NCBI GenBank assembly: GCA_963676635.1
Contig: OY781105.1
Coordinates: 4,154,001-4,218,000, forward strand
DNA length: 64,000 nucleotides
Reading direction: 5' to 3'
Source of the DNA: GCA-002708315 sp963676635
GTDB taxonomy: Bacteria; Bacteroidota; Bacteroidia; Bacteroidales; F082
Shown: positions 58,791-64,000 of the stretch, piece by piece
How positions within the stretch are numbered: position 1 is the stretch's first letter
How the letters are laid out: every line of letters starts with the position of its first letter
Made by a program: the position numbers and the translations under genes
The notes under the pieces: generated by a model
The model's input: only the letters and a program-made list of their open reading frames with translations
Databases searched by the model: none
Told to the model about the DNA's origin: nothing

Positions 58791-61700
58791 ATGAGAATAC
58801 TTTGGAGATTAGCAGTAGCACTGATTTGCTTTTTCCCTTTGGCGATAATAGCGCAATCATCGCTACCAACTACGGGAGATAATACTACACCGAAATGGGT
58901 GAAAATGATAAAAGATATGGACGCTAATTTTTATGATATTAAAAAGGAGGCTGATTCGTATTTTGAAACTCATCCGAAAGGGAAGGGTAGTGGATGGAAA
59001 CAATATAAGAGATGGGAATATTTTACCGAACAGCGTGTATATCCTTCAGGTAACAGAATTAACCATTCCCAGTTATGGAATGAGATGGGTAAATTTAAGG
59101 ATAATGAAAACAATAGAAGAACTATTTCAGCTTCAGACTGGACTTGTTTGGGACCTGCAAATTCTACTAATGTTACCGGACACTGGAACCCCGGGCTTGG
59201 CCGTATTAATGTTATTGCTGTTGATCCTGATGACAGTAATATTATTTATGTTGGTACGCCTTCCGGCGGATTGTGGAAGACAACTGACGAAGGTGAAAAC
59301 TGGAATTGTCTTACTGATGACCTTCCGGTGATGGGTGTCTCTGCCCTTGCCATTGACCCAGATAATACCAATATTGTTTACGCAGGAACTGGTGATAAGG
59401 ATGCCGATGATAACTATAGTATAGGGGTACTTAAATCGATCAACGGTGGTGAAACATGGAATACCACCGGCCTTACATGGACTATCTATGAAAATAATAC
59501 TATTTCACGACTATTAATTAATCCTGATAATCCTGATATTTTATTCGCTGCCACTACAAATGGTGTATTTAAAACCACTGATGCAGGTGATAACTGGTAT
59601 CAGGTTCAAACGGGTGATATTGATGATATGGAGTTTAAACCCGGTGATCCTAACACATTATATGCCATTACTCCCAGATTTTATAAATCGACAAATGGAG
59701 GTGAATCGTTTACAGAGATTAATGGTCTCCCCACTTCCAGTCGGGCACAAATTGCCGTTAGTGATGATAATCCTGATTATGTTTACTATTTTTCATCAGG
59801 CTCGGGCATTTACAGGTCTGAGAACAGCGGCGATAGCTTTGTTTTTCGCTCATCGCAGCCAACACAGGGTAGTCAGGCATGGTATGATCTTGCAATGTGT
59901 GTGTCGCCACTGGATGCCGATGAGGTCCATATTGGTGAGATAAATACATGGAAGTCAGTTAATGGTGGCTCAACATGGTCGAAGACAACCGACTGGACAT
60001 GGGGTAATCCCATTGGTTATACTCATTGTGATATCCATGAGATGGTTTTCTTTGGAGGTACTCTCTATATTGGTAGCGACGGACTTGTTTCCAAATCTAC
60101 TGATGGTGCTGCTTCGTTTACTGACTTGAGCCAGGGACTGGTAATTCGTCAGTTTTACAAAATTGGTACATCTAAAAATGATCCTTATAAGATAATGGGT
60201 GGTGCTCAGGATAATGGTACCAGCGTTTACACAACGGATTACTGGCATGAATGGCTTGGAGCTGATGGTATGGAGTGTGTGGTGGATTATTCCAATAGCG
60301 ATATTGTTTATGGTACTTCCCAGAATGGCAACTTTTATAAGAGCATAAATGGTGGTAGTAATGGTAATGTTAATATTGCTCAGCCCGGTGGTGGTAACTG
60401 GGTGACACCGTTTGTGATTCATCCTGATAATCCACAAACTCTTTATGTTGGGTCTTCTGAAGTGAGAAAAACAGAGGATGGCATGCAGAGTTGGACGACT
60501 ATCTCTAATTTAGGGCTAGGTGACCTCAATTGTGTTGCTATTTCTGAATCCAATGGTGATTATCTATATGTTTCAAAAGAAGATAATATCTACAGGACTA
60601 TGAATGGTGGTGATAGCTGGGCAAATATTTCTGAAGGACTGCCTGCGCTTTCTATAACATATATTGCTGTTCATCCTGAAAATCCTGAGGTAATAGCCGT
60701 AAGCTTTAGCGGATATACTAATGGTGAGAAGGTTTATATTTCATACGATGGTGGTGAAAGCTGGGAGAATTATTCTAAGAATCTACCTAATATACCGGCC
60801 AACTGTGTGGCTTTCTATGTGGGAAGCTTAAATCCTCTGTATGTTGGTATGGATGTAGGTGTTTATTATATCGATAATCTTCTGGATAACTGGTCGGAAT
60901 ATATGACTGGACTACCAAATGTTATTGTTAATGAACTTGAAATTAACATAGATGCCAAATTGATACGTGCTGCTACGTATGGACGAGGATTGTGGGAGTC
61001 GCCTGTATATATGAATGCTCCTTCAGCAGATTTCAGTGCTTACCAGACTACTATTCCTATTGGATGTGCCAACAGCTTTACAAGTCTGGCTGTTGGTCCT
61101 CCGGAGACTTTCGAATGGACTTTTGAAGGTGGAAGCCCTTCTTCTTCAACTGATGTTAATCCTACCGGAATTGTTTATGATACAGAAGGTAGTTACGATG
61201 TTAAGCTTATTGTTACCAATGAGTTGGGGTCGGATACTTTGTTAAGAGAGGATTATATTACTGTAAGCAGTACCTTACTGCCTGAGTCTGATTTTATTTC
61301 CAGCGACTCTATTGCATGCAGCAATGTTGGTATTGTATTTACTGATTTAACCACAAATTGTCCGGAATCATGGAGCTGGAGCTTTGAACCATCTACTGTT
61401 GTTTTTGTTGAAGGAACAGATGCATCTTCACAGAATCCTGTGGTGGAATTTGAATCTGGTGTATATACTGTGACTTTAACGACGTCAAATAGTGTGGGAA
61501 GCCAGACTACCGTTAAGGAATCATATATACGTGCCGGTGGTACTCCACTACCGTTTTCTGAAACATATGAGGTTGAAAGTATGGATGAAATAGGATGGGT
61601 TGTTGATAATCCTGATGAGTCTGTTACCTGGGATATCGCTACTGTAGCTGGTAATTCTCCTGGTGATAAGGCAGCCTGGATGGATTTTATGAATTATCCT

Positions 61701-62363
61701 AAATTCGGTCAACGTGATAGAATGATTAGTCCTGTTCTTGATTTCAGTGGCTTCTCAACACTGGACATGCTATTCGAGCATGCCTATGCACAACGTGGCT
61801 CATTGGTTGATTCACTAATTGTGTACATCAGTTCCGACTGTGGCGAAAACTGGGAAAGAATATTTGCAGGCGGCCCCGATGGTACAGGTGTTTTTGCAAC
61901 TGCAGAGCCAACTACGGATTTGTTTGTGCCTCAAACAAGTGACGACTGGTGTGGCAATGGTTATGGTAGTATCTGTAACATTATCAATCTGGATGAATGG
62001 GCTGGTATGCAGAATGTGAAGATTATGTTTGAGTCGTACTGTCGTTTTGGTAACAGTCTTTATATTGACAATGTAGAAATTAGTAATCATGTAGGTGTTG
62101 GTGAGGATAATCAGGAAATTGATCTGGCTATCGTTCCAAATCCAAATAATGGTGTGTTCAGTCTTGTTAGCAGCCAGCCGTGTAATAAAGCTGTTATTAC
62201 AGTAAGGGATATTAATGGTAAGAGTGTTTATACAAAGAGTATTTCACAGCCTGTTGATGGTTTTTCTGAAACAATTGATATTTCTAATGTTGCTGGTGGA
62301 TTCTATTTTGTTGAAGTCAGGACAGAGAATTATTCTTATGTGAAGAAGGTGGTTGTGAATTAG
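58791..62363 (+). CDS. Secreted VPS10/BNR-propeller protein with PKD domains and T9SS type A domain
   Basis: 1190 residues. Signal peptide ~1-21 (ALICFFPLAIIAQS). Residues ~115-740 form a sortilin/BNR-type propeller with recurrent LWKTTDEGENWN, VLKSINGGETWN, VFKTTDAGDNWY and IYRTMNGGDSWA (Asp-box) motifs. Two PKD-like domains follow (~745-915; ETFEWTFEGG, PESWSWSFEPS), then a jelly-roll/MAM-like region (~925-1100; DNPDESVTWDIATV, SDCGENWERIFAGG), then the sorting domain (IVPNPNNGVFSL, GGFYFVEVRT, KKVVVN). It may bind glycans or peptides at the surface; the substrate is unknown. It is divergent from the giant gene. Confidence 0.9.
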   Translation: MRILWRLAVALICFFPLAIIAQSSLPTTGDNTTPKWVKMIKDMDANFYDIKKEADSYFETHPKGKGSGWKQYKRWEYFTEQRVYPSGNRINHSQLWNEMGKFKDNENNRRTISASDWTCLGPANSTNVTGHWNPGLGRINVIAVDPDDSNIIYVGTPSGGLWKTTDEGENWNCLTDDLPVMGVSALAIDPDNTNIVYAGTGDKDADDNYSIGVLKSINGGETWNTTGLTWTIYENNTISRLLINPDNPDILFAATTNGVFKTTDAGDNWYQVQTGDIDDMEFKPGDPNTLYAITPRFYKSTNGGESFTEINGLPTSSRAQIAVSDDNPDYVYYFSSGSGIYRSENSGDSFVFRSSQPTQGSQAWYDLAMCVSPLDADEVHIGEINTWKSVNGGSTWSKTTDWTWGNPIGYTHCDIHEMVFFGGTLYIGSDGLVSKSTDGAASFTDLSQGLVIRQFYKIGTSKNDPYKIMGGAQDNGTSVYTTDYWHEWLGADGMECVVDYSNSDIVYGTSQNGNFYKSINGGSNGNVNIAQPGGGNWVTPFVIHPDNPQTLYVGSSEVRKTEDGMQSWTTISNLGLGDLNCVAISESNGDYLYVSKEDNIYRTMNGGDSWANISEGLPALSITYIAVHPENPEVIAVSFSGYTNGEKVYISYDGGESWENYSKNLPNIPANCVAFYVGSLNPLYVGMDVGVYYIDNLLDNWSEYMTGLPNVIVNELEINIDAKLIRAATYGRGLWESPVYMNAPSADFSAYQTTIPIGCANSFTSLAVGPPETFEWTFEGGSPSSSTDVNPTGIVYDTEGSYDVKLIVTNELGSDTLLREDYITVSSTLLPESDFISSDSIACSNVGIVFTDLTTNCPESWSWSFEPSTVVFVEGTDASSQNPVVEFESGVYTVTLTTSNSVGSQTTVKESYIRAGGTPLPFSETYEVESMDEIGWVVDNPDESVTWDIATVAGNSPGDKAAWMDFMNYPKFGQRDRMISPVLDFSGFSTLDMLFEHAYAQRGSLVDSLIVYISSDCGENWERIFAGGPDGTGVFATAEPTTDLFVPQTSDDWCGNGYGSICNIINLDEWAGMQNVKIMFESYCRFGNSLYIDNVEISNHVGVGEDNQEIDLAIVPNPNNGVFSLVSSQPCNKAVITVRDINGKSVYTKSISQPVDGFSETIDISNVAGGFYFVEVRTENYSYVKKVVVN

Positions 62364-62576
62364 ATATAGTCTGCTTTTTAAGTCACAACAATTACTAAAA
62401 ATATGTAGTGTTTGAACCATAATGTTTCTTTCGGTGTTTCGGGAGAAATATTATGGACAAATACTTTTATAGATAGCGCGAATCTTTTGACTAGTGTTTT
62501 ACGTATATACGTGCTTTGTATGCATACTCATAATACATCAATCTATCTAACAACAGATGAAGTAGCAGATTGCAAG

Positions 62577-62659
62577 GCGGCTTTGAGCAAAACGTTTTAA
62601 CGTTTTTTTATTTATAGGGAATCAATAAAATCGCCAAGGCAATTTTTGCTCAAAGCCGC
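62577..62659. repeat. Inverted repeat with 16-bp arms
   Basis: GCGGCTTTGAGCAAAA (62577-62592) pairs with 62644-62659. A smaller AAAACGT / ACGTTTT hairpin lies inside at the 5' arm. Related words (TTTTTTGCTCAAGCCGCC) occur at 13728-13742, just outside the 415-bp element, which suggests the same dispersed repeat family. Confidence 0.7.
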
Positions 62660-62724
62660 AAGGCTTTTCATTACAATTGTGTTAGTATGAGGAAACCCTC
62701 CTACGCCAAGGCTTCGGCAAGCGA

Positions 62725-62944
62725 GGCAAAAAATCAAGGGCTTCTTCTGCTTAAGTATATTTTTATCGTGTTGCGTAAGTTCAATGGAGTGATCTCCTCG
62801 TTCCTCGGAGCTTCTCCATTTCTCTAACGCTACACTTCTAAAAATACACTTAACCAAAAGAGGCCCACCGTTCCCAACTCCGGTAGTTCAGACTATTAAT
62901 ATAGATGCGGCTGGGTGGGTATTGGAGCATTGTGGGATTTTTGG
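62725..62944 (-). repeat. Dispersed ~220-bp repeat, inverted copy
   Basis: The reverse complement of this stretch matches 13908-14130 (shared words CACAATG, GATACCCACCC-like, GTAGCGTTAGAGAAATGGAG). Both copies can be read as short frames with EKWRSSEER...HSIELT, but the copies do not preserve a common open frame, so coding is unlikely. Confidence 0.7.
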
Positions 62945-63637
62945 GGTATTAACCCTACCGAATCTTCTTTCGGAGAACGATCTTCATGATTAACACGGTA
63001 CTGCGTGGTGGCCATGTCAAAAATGGCGAGCAGAGTTGAGGGGTTTATCTCACTGCAGCTAATGTACTTTACATTCAATCTTTTTCATTTAATCTACGTT
63101 CAGCGATGGTTTTTCTTAAATTATTCGCAACGCATAACCCACAAAAACAGGCCAGGCTTTCAGCCTTAAGCGGTTTTAATAGTTACTTCTTTCAGAAGGT
63201 TACGGGATTTCCTATCTCTACCTGATCCTTGGGAGATCTCCCACTGAGCGTAGTTTCATCCGCCTTGGCGTAAGACATGTGTACCTACGTTCGCCTATCA
63301 AAAAAAAACAATGAGAGCAGTTATTATTCAGAATTATATTTATAGTATTTGTGGAGGCCTATGCCCTGACTGAACGGTTTTGAATAAAAATCTTACTGAA
63401 AACAGAACCGGAACTCCCAATATATTAACTAAAATAATCAGGCAATATAATCCGGCGCTGCATAACCTACCTTCTTTCCTTTTATAAATCAATCTAAAAG
63501 TATTTAAAACCCATGGATTCGTGTCTGGATTCGTTCAACACGGTCTTCAAACCTGGTACTGGGTGCTTTTAGAAGACTTATTTATTAGGCACAGGTTGTT
63601 TTTGTTATTTCTATTTATCTTATATTACAAGCTATTA
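62945..63637. other. Intergenic repeat debris, no supported gene
   Basis: 63120-63172 repeats the CCCACAAAAACAGGCCAGGC segment found at 14397-14445. 63245-63258 holds a half-site of the GAGCGTAGTT hairpin joined to TTTCATCCGCCTTGGCG, also seen at 8803-8825. The rest shows no recognisable feature. Confidence 0.55.
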
Positions 63638-64000
63638 TTATCTTATAACAAGTTTCTTAGTTTTCATTAATATTTCATTCTCTGAAATAGTTACGTAGTA
63701 AATCCCTGGTAATACTTTTGATCCATTACTAGTTAAATCCCATATTGTACGAATAATGCCGGATTCAACTTTGCCAGATAATATCGTAGCAACTCTTTGA
63801 CCGTTTTGGTTATATATTTCAATATTTAATCTATTCGAGCCTGAGGTTTTTACTTCAATATCAACTGAAATGGATGCGGGATTTGGAGAAAGCAATAGTA
63901 CCTCTTCTTCTGTATCTGATACAATTTCAGGAATATCTACTGTAGGGTTCCACTCATAAGCACCCATATCAATGGTTTCTCCATAAATACGAGGGTTACC
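63638..64000 (-). CDS. C-terminus of a secreted beta-helix-type protein with T9SS type A domain (runs off window)
   Basis: The minus-strand frame is open to the window edge. Its visible start GNPRIYGETIDMGAYEWNP is the typical end of a choice-of-anchor Q / right-handed beta-helix repeat protein. A complete type A sorting domain follows (LLLSPNPASISVDI, IEIYNQNGQRVATI, LPGIYYVTI, KTKKLVIR). The Met of DMGAYEW is not a start. The protein is exported by T9SS; its main body lies beyond 64000. Confidence 0.85.
   Translation of the reverse strand, partial: GNPRIYGETIDMGAYEWNPTVDIPEIVSDTEEEVLLLSPNPASISVDIEVKTSGSNRLNIEIYNQNGQRVATILSGKVESGIIRTIWDLTSNGSKVLPGIYYVTISENEILMKTKKLVIR

Noticed and set aside
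62612..62857. Minus-strand frame with EKWRSSEER and HSIELT
   Set aside because: It lies in a dispersed repeat. The copy at 14001-14100 breaks the frame, so coding is not conserved.
62896..63078. 60-codon minus-strand frame
   Set aside because: It overlaps the dispersed repeat, shows no domain and has no neighbour supporting it.

Overview
The window looks like a chromosomal segment of a gliding or marine-type member of the Bacteroidota (class Bacteroidia or a relative). The grounds are type IX secretion C-terminal domains (four type A, one of them at a window-edge fragment, and two type B), PorP/SprF partner proteins, giant PKD-repeat adhesin-like proteins, a propeller-type histidine kinase, Bacteroidota-style Rhs fragments, IS66/IS982/IS3 elements and -7 promoter boxes of the TAnnTTTG type. 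No rRNA, tRNA or CRISPR array was seen. Identification rests on reading protein motifs by eye; no database search was run.

Layout. 1-16 kb is an accessory island. It holds truncated Rhs (polymorphic toxin) cassettes at 0.5-1.7, 2.1-3.5 and 4.2-5.5 kb, each with a different C-terminal tip followed by a small putative immunity gene. The cassettes are separated by decayed left ends of an IS66 element. A complete IS66 follows (5.6-8.0 kb), then a short hypothetical gene behind an unusual set of palindromes, an AAA/DUF4143 ATPase, two more Rhs stubs interrupted by a 131-bp repeat, a secreted Receptor-L-like protein with a type IX sorting domain, a ~415-bp element bounded by perfect 32-bp inverted repeats, and an intact IS982-family element.

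16-28 kb is more ordinary. It has an arylsulfotransferase / 48-residue membrane peptide / sulfotransferase operon on the minus strand, a SMUG2-like uracil-DNA glycosylase, and a tightly overlapping plus-strand operon of a propeller histidine kinase, a formyltransferase-family protein and a histone-deacetylase-family amidohydrolase. A Fic protein, a ParDE toxin-antitoxin pair with a palindromic operator, and a chagasin-like lipoprotein follow.

28-62 kb is a cell-surface block. It contains a secreted S8 protease with five ~86-residue repeats, then a tandem duplication (offset 15,250 bp) of a two-gene unit: a giant PKD protein with a type B (CHU_C) sorting domain plus its PorP/SprF partner. The copies encode 3874 and 3359 residues. 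The PorP/SprF copies differ by one residue, whereas the N-terminal thirds of the giants have diverged, and the longer copy carries a six-repeat block that the shorter lacks. An IS3-family element, 101-bp tandem repeats and an 8-bp microsatellite sit between the copies. A divergent 1190-residue VPS10/BNR-propeller protein with PKD domains and a type A sorting domain follows. The last 1.6 kb is intergenic repeat debris and the C-terminus of a further secreted protein running off the window.

How the parts relate (inference): the surface block is a set of T9SS cargo proteins with dedicated PorP/SprF partners. The Rhs island is an archive of exchanged toxin tips and immunity genes, remodelled by IS66 and small palindromic elements.
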